Assembly (NCBI RefSeq): GCF_028554725.1
Contig: NC_071671.1
Location: 54,888,501-54,952,500, forward strand
Reading direction: 5' to 3'
DNA from: Zeugodacus cucurbitae
Lineage: Eukaryota; Arthropoda; Insecta; Diptera; Tephritidae
DNA: 64,000 nucleotides
Shown one piece after another: positions 47,470 to 58,548 of the stretch. A program made the position numbers and the translations under genes. The first letter of the stretch is position 1. Each line of letters opens with the position of its first letter. Under the pieces are notes generated by a model. It did no database searches and had not been told where the DNA came from. It was given only the letters and a program-made list of their open reading frames with translations.

Positions 47470-48440
47470 TTTCAATGATAATTCGAAGATAATTCCATAA
47501 TTCCACTGTCATAGAAAACCTCGAACAATTTGGACAAAAACTGGATCACAAAAAGTCTACAATATTCTCTAGAGACGAGTTTTTTCGCCAGCAAAATCAT
47601 TCGCTGTACACAGAAACAGGTAGTAATCACTTGGTGTCAGGTCGAGATCTTAAGGTGTCTGCATAAAGTCTTCCAAATCAAGCTCTTGAAGCTTCTGGCG
47701 AAACACTATTGATTGGGACCTGGCTTTGTCCTGATGTAACACTATTCCTAACGTATTGACCATATCTGACCGCTTCTAGGCGGTTGCTTCATTCAGACGT
47801 TCCAATTGTTTACCGTACATATCGGAATTTATAGCGTGGTCATAAGGAAGTAGCTGGTAGTAGCTGATTCCTGGTCAATCCCATCAAACACATAGCAAAT
47901 GCTTCCGAACTGTCAGTCCTTATTTGATTACCGTTTGCGCCTTTTCACCGCAATTTGATCACCACTATTTTCGCTTGACGTTGTCTTTAGTGAGCTATTT
48001 TTTCATAACCATAAACCATACGCTACAGAAATGTATTTATTTGGAGTTGGATACTCGACCAATGAGGTATTTCTTTCGCTAACTCGTGGAAGATCCATGC
48101 ATTGAGCTACTGTTTTTATCCGGTGTTATTTGAATGGTTCCAAACGGTTTCTTATTCAATGTTTAGCTCTTGGGCCTCAAAATAAAGGACATGTAAGCAG
48201 ATTGGAGTCCATGATTTCTTTCATGATATTTTCGTCAATGGGATTCCGGAGCGGGGCTCATGTCTGATATCAAAAATACTGGAACACAATCTCGAAAAAA
48301 CTGGATTGAGTGGCTATTACAGTATCAAGACCTTACATGCTATACACTTTTTCAACTGCCTGGCTTCCGTTTGCGATTCATCAAAAAAAGAAATTCTAAA
48401 CTATGGTGAATTTGTCGGTGTCCATCATTGACTCGTGCTC
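47470..48440 (-). pseudogene. Old mariner transposase remnant, nearly full span
   Basis: Minus strand, many frameshifts and stops. In order from 48440 down: an N-terminal start-like MDTDKF, a segment like DENIMKEIMDSN, TVWNHxxxTG, the WSSIQLQINTFL region, MVYGYEKI where GDEKW is usual (first catalytic Asp is Tyr), FAMCLMGLT for CVWWDW, YYELLP-like text, VLHQDKARSQ (second Asp kept), LDLTPSDYYLFLC (third Asp kept) and a C-terminal FYDSGIMEL. It is a different and older lineage than copies A and B. Confidence 0.75.
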
Positions 48441-48923
48441 AGTAATGTAATCATTAAACTCTCTGAGAAGTTCTTTTATTACAAAATCTTATATTTCCAA
48501 ACCCAATATAGCGTAACCCGATCAGACTTATACAACGCGAGTTACGAATTACGAAAGTCATGCTTTGGGAGAATAATAGAACTGTTTTTTTTAGACCTTA
48601 TACTGGGGTTGAATTTGCATTTCTTTATATGTATTTATGTGTTTCAGGGTTTCAAGTGGCCAACATATGAAAAATTCTGTCTTAAAAAACATCCAATCTC
48701 ATGGCATTTAAGCATAATTTCCCTACTGGGATGGGTGTCTGCATGTAGCGCGACGAGTACTTCGCTTGCGCACTAAAATTTATACCGAATCGCGTCATTT
48801 TTAATGCAACACATTTGCCAGAGTTTCACCTTTTTATTATTGCATAATTTTAAGCGTTTTCACTTTTGTTGCTGCTCGAGTAGAGACTACGATTGTAGAG
48901 GGAAAAGTTAACTTATTTTGTAC

Positions 48924-48940
48924 ATATATATATATATATA
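48924..48940. repeat. (AT)n microsatellite
   Basis: Pure AT run of 17 bases. Confidence 0.9.
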
Positions 48941-50133
48941 GGAACCATGCTTTATCACAGCGCTGAAAATGGTAAGCCGAAATAAAACATAAAAATAATA
49001 AAATATAAAAATGCTACAAGTTGTAGTTGTTGTTGCTTTGGAGTTAGCGCAGACAAAATATCGCATGCATATTGGCGCTGAATTGAAAATTATACTTTGA
49101 AATTTCGACATTCACATTTAATAAACTCCACAGACTGCACAGAGCTGCATTTGGGATATATTCGACAAATGAAATTAAGCTAGAAGCACATACATACATA
49201 TATACATATATGTATATAATATAGAATATGCTGAGCAGTAAGCAAGCGTTGGAAACGCTGAGTGAAAGCAGACTTCAAAAGCATTACGCTTGAACTTAAT
49301 GTATTTAAATACTCATGTATATGTGTCTGTGCGAATGCTTTTACGCTTGTGGAATAGAACAAAGGCGAAAAATGCAAATGTGTTCGTGTGCAAATTATGG
49401 TTTAACACCTCATTGAACTTCACCGACTGCGATGCGACGGCATGCGGTTGAGTAGGGGGATGGAAAGCAATGCTGCACTACCCCCAAATAATTCCCTGGA
49501 AAAATCTCCCTGGAAAAACGATTAATTTCACAACTTTACTATAATATTAGGTATACACATATACACATATACATATGTATATGAGAGAGAGAGTATGAGA
49601 CACTCGAAATATATATGAAAGTGTATGAGCACCTTTTCTTGTCTTCCCATTTCAAAGCAGTTTAAAATTTCTGAAATTCATATTCAAATTTGCACTCCAA
49701 AGCAGTGTCTTCTAGAAGAACACACACAAAACCAAACTAACAGTCACCTCTTGGCGCCTGTCGCGTTTGCTTCCAAGCAGCAACAGCTTACGCTTTTGTG
49801 GTTACTTGCGTTTGTCTGTCTGTCTCTCTGTCTGCCAGATCGCATTCGGTTGAATTGCGGTGCGTCGTCGCTCACAAAGCAGATTACCTCTAGCTGGGTA
49901 TTTATTAGCGGAAAATATGCATAATGTTAATTATTGTATTATAAAACCACAGTTATGGCGATATTTAGCGGTGTGTGGTGCGGTGAGCGGTATTTAGGTG
50001 AGCAAATGATGCGCGTCACCACGTTTGGTTTTGACTTTGAAATGCGCACTCGCTTAGAATATAATGGCTTATTGAAAATGTTGGATAAATTTAATATTAA
50101 TTGTAGCAATATTTTGAAGTTAGTGGAGGAGCT

Positions 50134-50148
50134 GGGGGGGGGGGGGGG
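50134..50148 (+). repeat. 15-base G run
   Basis: Fifteen consecutive G residues in AT-rich DNA. Runs of this length could form quadruplex DNA and are prone to sequencing length error. Confidence 0.9.
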
Positions 50149-51157
50149 AATTAAAGGGGAAAAAGGTAAAAGGTTAAAGAGGTAATGAAAGCAACCATCG
50201 ATGAAGTTTTCTTCAAAGATTCAAAATTGTTTCGGAAGGGACATACACTGATAAATAATACTCTCTAATTTCAATTCAGACTTCAAGCTTTACACAGTGT
50301 CCAGAATGCGAACTGATGGTGGATAATGTACAACGGACATTTAGATCTATATAATCAGCATTACTGTCATCGCAGGAAACTCTTAATTTCATTAGCAATG
50401 GCTTCGAAATATTCTCCTTAAAGATTGGTGCTAACTAACATGAACTCTTAAATGAGGTTACATACTTTCTATTCTCACCTGGTGATAAGATGAGGTCTTA
50501 AGAATATTTGAAGTTAACACAAATTGCTGGAATTATTTAACTAATGGGTTAATGACACATTGAAAGCTGACAGCTTAGAAATTTAGTTAAGTTCCGCTCG
50601 AAGGTTCCGTAAGAAGGTTGAGTTCTTCTACAAAATATTTATCCTGTGACTTTCAGAAAACAGAACAGCTTCAGATATTTAAGCACCAAGTAGTAGTATG
50701 GTCTCTCTTTTTCTTGTGTCGAAGAGTAGGTTGACAATTATTTGTCAAGTAAAACATTCAGGATGTTAAGAAATCCAATTTTTGTAATAATTCCTGAGAT
50801 TATTTCATTAACTTGAAGTGGCAGTGCCGTTCACAATGGTATGGTCGTGAAATTTCATATAGCTAAATGCTTGCTTTACCATTTGTATAATTATAATTTG
50901 CATTCAAGTGAATTCACTCGTACAATATTATGCATGTTGACGACAAGTACAGTATACTGCTAGCGCGCGAAAATGCCATTACACAATATACGAGGGCTGC
51001 TACATATATTTCTGGCCTAGGCAACACTAAGTGTTGCCAGGTGCAATCTGACATTTCCATTGGAAAGTTTGACATTTTTTAGCATAACATCACTAAGAAC
51101 GTTTTGTCATTTAATCGTGAATTGTTTTATTTACAGGGAATTCATCTCGGCCAAGAA

Positions 51158-51583
51158 ATGGAATTAACTCGTGAACATTTTCGTGCGATCATTTTTCACA
51201 ACTTTCGGCGTGGATTATCGCGACAAGAGTGCATCGATGAACTAAAATCTTTGCATGGCTATGAAGCACCATCCGATAGCACTGTGAAAAACTGGTACAA
51301 CGAATTCAATCGTGGCCGACGCTCGCTCAAAGACGAATTCCGTGAAGGTCGTCCAAAAACAGCCGTTGTGCCAGAAAACATCGATGCCGTACGTGAACTG
51401 ATAATGCAAGACCGTCATGTAACATACCTTCAGATAGTGGTATGCCTATGCATTTCTCCCACCAGCATACATTCGATATTGCATGAACACCTGGTCGTAA
51501 AAAAGGTTTGTTCTCGTTGGATCCCGCACAATTTGACAATCGTTAAAAAAAGGCTAAAAAAAGTGCTTCGAAAATTGGTTTGA
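51158..51583 (+). CDS. Truncated mariner protein, DNA-binding region only
   Basis: About 141 residues from ATG 51158 (MELTREHFRAII), which is the usual mariner start; the open frame extends 18 codons upstream to 51104. Residues 1-55 are the first helix-turn-helix region (FRRGLSRQECIDELKSLHG, STVKNWYNEF), followed by RRSLKDEFREGRPKTAVV and a second helix-turn-helix-like part (VTYLQIVVCLCISPTSIHSI) and the RWIPHNL linker. The frame ends in a Lys-rich tail (KKRLKKVLRKLV) past the deletion joint. All three catalytic Asp are absent. If made, it could bind the inverted repeats without cutting. Expression is not shown by the sequence. Confidence 0.75.
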   Translation: MELTREHFRAIIFHNFRRGLSRQECIDELKSLHGYEAPSDSTVKNWYNEFNRGRRSLKDEFREGRPKTAVVPENIDAVRELIMQDRHVTYLQIVVCLCISPTSIHSILHEHLVVKKVCSRWIPHNLTIVKKRLKKVLRKLV

Positions 51584-51594
51584 GCGCATGCTAT

Positions 51595-51658
51595 AAATCT
51601 TGATGGAGAATATTTTGAAAAACAATAAATCTTGATGGAGAATATTTTGAAAAACAAT
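51595..51658 (+). repeat. 32-bp tandem duplication at end of mariner copy
   Basis: A unit containing TCTTGATGGAGAATATTTTG occurs twice in a row. It covers the normal C-terminal codons of the transposase. Confidence 0.9.
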
Positions 51659-51726
51659 AAAACCATTTTCGTTGTTAAATCTTCCTATTTTCATTATTAG
51701 GCCAGAAATATATATAACAGCCCACG

Positions 51727-52707
51727 TACTCGTACTCAAATGCATTGTATGCCAATTTCTATGTGAGTTTGCACAATTTCCCAAACAATTAAGTGCTTGC
51801 ATTAAATCTTTTGTTGAATTGTACATTGAATTGTTTATATTACCCGATGAAGTGTAAATATACCCAAAAATATATGGACATTAATTTACTAATATACTGA
51901 ATTCGCGATACTAGAAGCTAAAGATTTTCACATTGTATTTAATAAATGAGATTTGTCAGCAAAAAACGATACAAGTTTGCGCTTAATTACAGTGAAAAAA
52001 AAAACGAATTTATGCCGCTTAGTTGCTGAGCTGAGGCAATATATCGAAGTAACACCAGATTTAGTGAGATAAGAAGTAGGTGTTGCTAAATTTTCATTTA
52101 ACTAACAGAGAACTTTTTACCTTTCCTTTTAGGAGTAATCTGTACCCACCGAATAAGGGTATTGGTACTCATCACGGTGAGATAATACGCTAGAGAATAT
52201 TGAACAAACAGTACAGGCTTATGTTTAATTGTCACAGCAAAATATTCTCAAGTTTATTATTATATTTTTTATTTTAAATGAATTGACTATACTTCCACTG
52301 AATCAATTCAAAAATTGCAAAAAATTATTTAAATTTTCTTCTTTTGACTTGAGGGGAAGCAATGTCAGTACATTAAACATGCATTGCTGTTAATTTACTT
52401 TAAGAGATGTTGTCTGATGTTGAATCGAATTTACATATGAAATTCCACAATTCCCAAAAGTACCATTTCGACAAGACACAGGACGAAACGTAGACAAAGA
52501 GAAGGGAGGAACTCAGGAGGAACGAGTAGCCAAAGCAATGGGTGTGTAGGGTTACAAATAGACGAAGCTTGTGGGTAAATGTAAAAGGATAGAGTGTAAT
52601 GACTTTGAAAAGATATTAAATTGGCTACAACAAAATCGATGGAATATATAGACGAAGAGAAGGAAATGAGGCTATGAATCAACTAAATACAAGTAAATCT
52701 CAGTAAA
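51727..52707. other. AT-rich spacer
   Basis: Nothing recognised. Short open frames only. Confidence 0.5.
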
Positions 52708-52990
52708 AAAATGCTATAGTGAACCGATATCGGCAGTTCCGACAAATGAGCAGCTTCTTGAAGAGAAAATAACATCTGTTAAATTTCAAAACGATATCTT
52801 AAAAACTGAAACACTAGTTCGTATATATACAGACAGACAGACAGACAGACAGACGGACATGGCTAAATCGACTCCGTTCAACATACTGATCATTTATATA
52901 TATAGTACTTTATAGGTCCTCCGACACTTCCTTCTGGGTGTTACAAACTTCGTGACAAACTTAATATACACTGTTCATGGTATAAATATC
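52708..52990 (+). repeat. Family 2 element, 3' fragment
   Basis: Begins sharply at TGCTATAGTGAACCGATATC and matches the last 280 bases of the 32.3 kb element: GGCAGTTCCGACAAATGAGC, an expanded (ACAG)n at 52830-52854, GGACATGGCTAAATCGACTC, and CTTCCTTCTGGGTGTTAC. The 3' hairpin is damaged (ATACACTGTTCATGGTAT). Confidence 0.85.
52830..52854 (+). repeat. (ACAG)n microsatellite in family 2
   Basis: About six ACAG units; the 32.3 kb copy has fewer. The tract grew within a repeat, so it can serve as a copy-specific marker. Confidence 0.9.
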
Positions 52991-54418
52991 TTCCATAATA
53001 TAATCATGAAATAAGTTCAAGCTTATGGATCTGGCACCTTATTTGACGTATTTAAAGTTCAAGGCCCTGTATGCAGGAAAGATTGCCTAAAACTTAATAA
53101 AAAAAAAACGATTTCTACTGTATTTTGCTTCGATTTGCATATTTTAGTGTTGTTTGGAAGTTCCACCAGATGGCGCTGATATACAATTTCATCGAAAAGT
53201 CGGTTTATTACTATATTTGGGACTCAATATTTTGTTTTTGATGATTTTTTTCATTGTCAAACAAATTTCTCCAAAAACAATCAGCTCTATAAGCATCAAC
53301 TCGGTTTAAGCTTTTTCAAATGGAAGGTGGGAGCTTTAACTTCATTTCTGTTTAAAAAATATCAATAAAAGAACCGAAAATTCTAAGAGAGTCTAATTAA
53401 TCCTTTTTTATGGATATCTTTATTTATTATTATTTGTTATATTTTGCTTTTAAAAATATTCAAAGAAGACAGTCCTCTTTATGAAGAATTTATCGAAGCT
53501 CCACTGTAAGCAGTTATTTATACAAAACATATTGATTTACTTGTAAATACGCATTTCTATAAATAAGTCCTAATATATATACGGAAACATATATTTCATG
53601 AGCCTACACACACACATCTACATGATGTTGCTGTTGTTGTCTGGTCAGGATATTGCATTTTGTCATTTTTGGTCCTTAGAGTCATATTATAAACACATTC
53701 AAATTTGCATCGATCATGCAGTTGGTATGTGTATGGGTGTATTTGTATTTCTGCCCGCCGGCAGACAAGTGCGTAATGGAGTAGACTGAATCGAGTGTTG
53801 GCGGACGTGTGCACCGAAGCACCAAAGCATAAATATGTGAATAACGGCTGCATGTTTGTGGGCAGCAACATGATCACCACCATCTCTCACTCTATCTCAC
53901 TCTCGCACACGCACTTGCGCTCTTAAGTGCGCTTTCTAGTTCCGGGCACGCACAAGCACGCATAAATTCATTCGTAATAAAAATAAAATTGCTTCGATAT
54001 CCTTTAGACGACTGAGTGTCGACCCGGCTCGGCCATATGGCTAAGTTCGGTTTCATTTGTAAGCTTTTGTGGTTGGCAAAAATGCTCTGTCACGCAGCAT
54101 TCATGTGGCAATTTAAGTCCACACAGGCATGAGTATATGGGGATATGGGAAATATATATGTAGGTGTCTGAACACTTGTGTTTGTTGTAATAAATTGCAT
54201 TTGTATTTGCGTAAGCGTAGCGTTGTGCTGTTGGGCATTTAATATGCCAATGCATCGATATATAATATAATATCATGCATACACCCAGTTAACGAGAAGT
54301 GGCGGTAAGGTGGTGAAGACAGTAAGAAAAAGGAAATATTCTGAAAATTGTTTTCTAATTAGTGATGCAAGAACTAATTATTAAAGATCCCTTAATTAAA
54401 ATCAAATTTTTTTCTTTT
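52991..54418. other. Non-coding; host-like from 53.5 kb
   Basis: AT-rich to 53500. From 53590 to 54300 it is CACACA- and CTCTC-rich backbone with no gene. Frames 53596-53883 and 54004-54276 (minus) have no domain. Confidence 0.5.
53163..53176 (+). promoter_or_regulatory. CTCF-type insulator motif candidate
   Basis: CCACCAGATGGCGC matches the recalled CTCF core consensus CCASYAGRKGGCRS at every position. Sequence match only; a 14-base motif can occur by chance and no binding is shown. Confidence 0.35.
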
Positions 54419-55522
54419 CTCTTGGCTAAGTGAGTCCCTTCGAGTTCCCTATCCTGAGACTTTTGGAAAAAGGTGGGGTCTCTCACCGAAAGTGGTATCA
54501 TACAACCATTATTAAACCTATAACGTTCTATGGCGCTGTCGTCTCGTGGAGGGCACTCGAGAAAGTCACACTAGCTAAGCAGCTGGAGCGTGTCCAAAGA
54601 GCGGCTCTCATTGGAATCAGCGGAGCGCTAAGAACAACACCAACTATGGCTCTAAATGCCATCTTACACGTCGCACCTGTTGATATCGCTGGTAGGTGCA
54701 CTGCGGCAAAGGTCGCTGTCAGACGCAGAGACGCTGGGTACATGATCGGTCCCAAGCAGGGGCATTCTGAAATTCTCCGTCGGTTCGATTGCATCCCTGA
54801 CTACTTGAACCACTGCACCGCTCTGTGCTAGTTAGAGAGTGTCTTATATCCTTATCAATAGCTTCCAGCTATTTTGCGATCCGACTAGTGTGGGTACCGG
54901 TCACCACGGGATCGTTGGTAACTGTATAGTGGACAAGCTTTCAAGGGAGTGTACCCTAGCTACATTGACGTCGGAATGGGAGCGCATTGGTAGTCCATGG
55001 TCGACCTGCGCAAAAGCGCTGGACATACAGACAATGCATGAGCTCATCAAACGCTGGTCAACTACCAGTACTTGTGCAGTGGCGAGGTCTTTTTGGGCCT
55101 CTGTGGAGCGTAAGCGGTCCTTTAAACTGCTTTCTCTGGACAAGGTCCAACTCAGCGCCATCAAGGGTGTACTTACTGGACATTGTCCAATGGATACCCA
55201 TGCGGTGAGACTTGAGATCGTGGCAGATGCAAGTTGCCAAAGCTGTATGGAGGAAGGCGAGATGGAATCATCTAAGCATTTCCTTCTACATTGTCCAGCT
55301 TTTGCCAGACTGAGGTTGAAACACCGCGGAAGGCCCTTTTTCGGTGATGCCAGCGAATTGGCGTCTTAAGAAATTTCCAACGGATTCCAAGCGTTTTGCT
55401 GAATCTTAAAGGTCTTTGATCCACAGGGAGTTTTATTGGTACAACAATGGACAGCGCCAGGCTGTTTAAGTGAGATCTTCTGTTTTTGCAGAGATCTGCC
55501 CACAAACCTAACCTAACCTAAC
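54419..55522 (+). pseudogene. RNase H-type LINE 3' part, RNase H core deleted
   Basis: Frame 54430-54831 carries the post-RT region: KPITFYGAVVSWRALEKVTL, AKQLERVQRAALIGISGAL, TTPTMALNAILHVAPVDI and GHSEILRRF. It ends in a shift near 54830. Frame 54839-55369 resumes at VGTGHHGIVGNCIVDKLSRE, the end of an RNase H domain, so the first three catalytic residues of RNase H are missing. Then come CAVARSFWASVERKRSFKLL, LTGHCPMDTHAVRL, and a good CCHC knuckle CQSCMEEGEMESSKHFLLHC. The 3' UTR ends in three CCTAA units (55505-55522). A related copy is at 29.9 kb. Confidence 0.85.
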
Positions 55523-57093
55523 TTCCTTTCCACCGATTTAACTTCTTCGAGATCTTTGATTTATAAAGCATTGTTTTCAAAAAGCTTCTATAAACACCAC
55601 GTTCCTAAAAATTGGTTTTATTTGGATGGAAACCGCAAGCGAGCTATAAGGTATGTTCCGAAAATTACCTTGACTATGACTCTATGACTCTAAAATAATT
55701 GATAGTAAAGTTATTAGCCGACTTGGCTTGTTCTTTTGACCACTTGAGAACAGCGATTTAACATTATTAGACTATCTAATGAGCTGGATGAATGAGAAAG
55801 TAGAAATAAATTAACGATTCAGATCAATAAAGGCAAAAATATGAAGCAAAAAATAAAGGGAAGGATCAACGAGTAATAATGAAACTATTTAGAAGATTCA
55901 AAGAGACCGATATGAACACAACCAATTAATCCAGAAATTAATTAAATAATTCTACATTATTAGAGCGTTGTTTATTAAACTATTAGAAATCGGCAATTGC
56001 AGTTAAGTCTATAGATTTTTGTCTGACGACTCAAAGACGGCTTCATTGCTTAGAGATGTCTTATGAAATAACGACAAAAATGGATATTATAAAAGAAATT
56101 CGATATTCTTGTGATCTAAAAAATATGTGTAGTTAGTTAAGAAGGGCCTAAAAAGGTTTACTTTAACATTCAGATATCGAAATTGGATGCAAAAGAATAC
56201 TTAGGACAAAGGAGCCATGCCATACTCTGATGCAATGACTCAATGGTTCACCGGGTAAAAATGCGTATTGGCCTCGGCATAAATGCGGTATTTCGTATAT
56301 GAATATTAACGCACTCGAATGTAGTTATGTCTGTATGTATTTATGTATAAATGTGTGTATGTTTGCCTGTGTTTGTGTTAACTCGTGTTACGTTTGTTGC
56401 ACTGCGTGTTTACAAGTGCGCAATTACAATTGCATTAGGTCCTGCCTGCAGCTGAGCAACAGTAAAAGAGCACCACAGTCCAAACACGCACAGAAATATG
56501 AATACATATGTACATATGCTTGTATATGTATGTATGTGTTTGAGTGCGTAAAGACTCTGCACAAACACAAAAGGGTTGGGCAAATGGATGAGCATTTTGC
56601 CTGCCTGTCGATTTCATCAACGGCATCATTTTCGGGCCAGCAACACACACACACATAAGAGCTCACAGACCGCCTGTGGGCTCCGGAAGAACGGTACCCA
56701 CAATGTGCGAACAAACGAATGAGCGCAAAAATAAACAAACAAATGAGCTTCGTGTTAATGGTGGTGGTGATGGAGCAGGTGGAGGTAAAATACTACTTAC
56801 GCATGCAGATATTTGTTTTGCGGTACTTTCTACGTATGTATGTTTGTGTAGGTGATTAAAAGAGCAGAACGATTAATTTGAAATGAAATGCCGTATGATG
56901 AAATGAGCAATTGTTCGAATAATGAGAAAAATGTTGAATTTAACTGTATGTTGTTGTTGTTGAAATTTTCATTATAAATTTTGTTGTTGTAATTTTTATT
57001 AAACGAATTTTTTAAAGCGTTAAACCATAAATGCCAAATGGCGTAAGTCCAATGTAAATAATGAACTTGGTCAGCAATTAAAACAATAACAAG
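55523..57093. other. Non-coding; host-like from 56.2 kb
   Basis: AT-rich to 56250, then backbone with GTATGT, ACACAC (56644-56654) and TTGTTG words. Frames 56299-56658 plus and 56424-56738 minus overlap and are Cys/Tyr/Val-rich translations of simple DNA. Confidence 0.5.
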
Positions 57094-57357
57094 TAAGGGA
57101 GGGTTATGTTCGGGTGTAACCGAAAATTTTACACTCTTGAAATTTATTTATTTAATTTTATTCAGACAACATACAATTTGACCCATATATTTGGCATAAA
57201 TTTCATTAGAATAACGAAAATTGTTTTATATGTAATATATGGAGGCTGGGCTGATTCCTGAACCGATTTAAACTATTTTTATCGTCAATCTACATTATAT
57301 CCAAATTAAAGGCTATTTTGCTAACATGCTAAGATATTTTACATATTAACCGATATA
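57094..57357 (+). repeat. Family 1 repeat, 5' fragment
   Basis: Starts AAGTAAGGGAGGGTTATG, then GTTCGGGTGTAACCGAAA and TTTTACACTCTTGAAATTT, the 5' hairpin and terminal repeat of family 1 with some changes. It is cut at 57357 by the 5' end of the Tc1-type element. Confidence 0.8.
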
Positions 57358-58548
57358 CAGTAGCGGACAGTGAAATCCGGACATCCCGTCAATTTGCATT
57401 TAATGGGTGATTGTGACAGACCACTCTAATTTACTGTGTAAAGGCTTATTCTTTCACATAAATACGAGTTCGGTACACGTTCTTAGCAACTTTTTGTTTT
57501 TTTTTTAAGAGTTTCACAATTTATTTTGTGCTTGAGCTTCGCTAAAGCTTAAATTTGCCGAAATTCAAAAAAAAAAATTCCGAAATGCAAAAAAGTAATA
57601 TTTTGATTTTGGGAAAATAAAAACTGACTATTCGGGAAATAAATAATATAGTTGGCTTCAGCAAGTCCTCCGTCGGAGAATTCCTAAAAAATTTAGATAG
57701 AACTAGGTCTCTTTAGAAAAAAACTGGCTCTGGAGCAAAGAAAAAACAAATTCAAGGGAAAATCGGGTGATGGAATGTATTTGCATGAGGGAGCGCTTCA
57801 AAATTGCTGAGGACAATAAAGTGGAGTTATTTCAAGATGACGGTACAGAAATTTGCGCAAGAAGAAGATTTGGACGCTCGTCGGCCCGTCAAAAAGCCAC
57901 TGTGGAACTCAAAAATGGGTCAAAACTATATACGATGGGCAGAAGATCATGAAAAATGGACTCATCTTGATCGGCGAAATGTTATCTTCTCGGATGAATC
58001 CAAATTTAACCTTTCTTGTAGCGACGGCATGTCGTACGTAAGGCGGAGAACTTGTGAGTGGTTCATGGACGAATGTCTTCAAAGAACCGTTAAGCAGGGA
58101 GGCTGCCGAATGGTCTGGGGATGCCTTTCTTACTATGGCCTTGGACAACTAGCCCTAATAGATGGAACCGTCAACGGATTTAAGTACCAGGAGATACTTG
58201 AGACGAATTTAATACCCTCAATAGAGGACCATTTCTCAAGAGCGGATGTTCTTATTTTTCAGGATGATTCTGCGCCATTCCAGCGTGCCGAAATATACAT
58301 TTCTTTGTACATCTAGAGGTTATTGCTATTATTTTGATAAAAAAATTTATATTTGTCCTTTCATTTTTCTTTCAGGTGAAGAATTATTTATAAAAAATCG
58401 GTTCAGATATCACAGAAGACACCGAAAATTTTAGCAGAATTGCATAGAATTCTCGAAGATGTGTGATATAACGGTATCTCAGCAGGAACACTACAAAATC
58501 TGATAAATACAATACCTGAGCGGATGAAATTCGTTATAAACAAGTAAG
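57358..58548 (+). pseudogene. Tc1-type transposase, damaged copy
   Basis: The left end begins CAGTAGCGGACAGTGAAATC after TA (57356-57357). In frames broken by shifts the body reads LTIREINNIVGFSKSSVGEF (helix-turn-helix), RPVKKPLWNSKMGQ, RWAEDHEKWT, RRNVIFSDESKFNLSCSDG (first Asp), MVWGCLSYYGLG, KYQEILETNLIPSIEDHF and LIFQDDSAPFQRA (second Asp). An AT-rich stretch (about 58297-58376) ending TTTCTTTCAG then separates it from VKNYL. The block with the third catalytic residue is lacking; the C-terminus NGISAGTLQNLINTIPERMK is kept. A family 1 repeat follows, and no right inverted repeat is seen. Confidence 0.85.

Larger units (their letters stand above)
48441..50990. other. Non-coding backbone with simple repeats
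   Basis: Host-like DNA from about 48780 to 50050 with (AT)n at 48924-48940, TACATATA-type runs near 49190-49220 and 49555-49590, and a GAGAGAG run at 49582-49593. 50134-50148 is a pure G run. 50200-50985 is AT-rich with nothing named. Confidence 0.5.
50991..51726 (+). mobile_element. mariner deletion derivative, complete with inverted repeats and TA
   Basis: 736 bp bounded by 28-bp terminal inverted repeats (left begins CGAGGGCTGCTACATATATT, right is its inverse; 25 of 28 match) and flanked by TA at 50989-50990 and 51727-51728, the target-site duplication of this superfamily. Inside, the N-terminal part of a mariner transposase is open; it then jumps to the last codons of the family (NLDGEYFEKQ) in a different frame, so the whole DD34D catalytic core is deleted. 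The last 32 bases of coding (about 51595-51626) are tandemly repeated. Both the clean ends and the open N-terminus suggest a fairly young copy that a full-length partner could have moved. Confidence 0.92.

Noticed and set aside
56299..56738. Cys-rich small secreted-like frames on both strands
   Set aside because: They are translations of TGTATG and ACACAC simple repeats, and the strands conflict.
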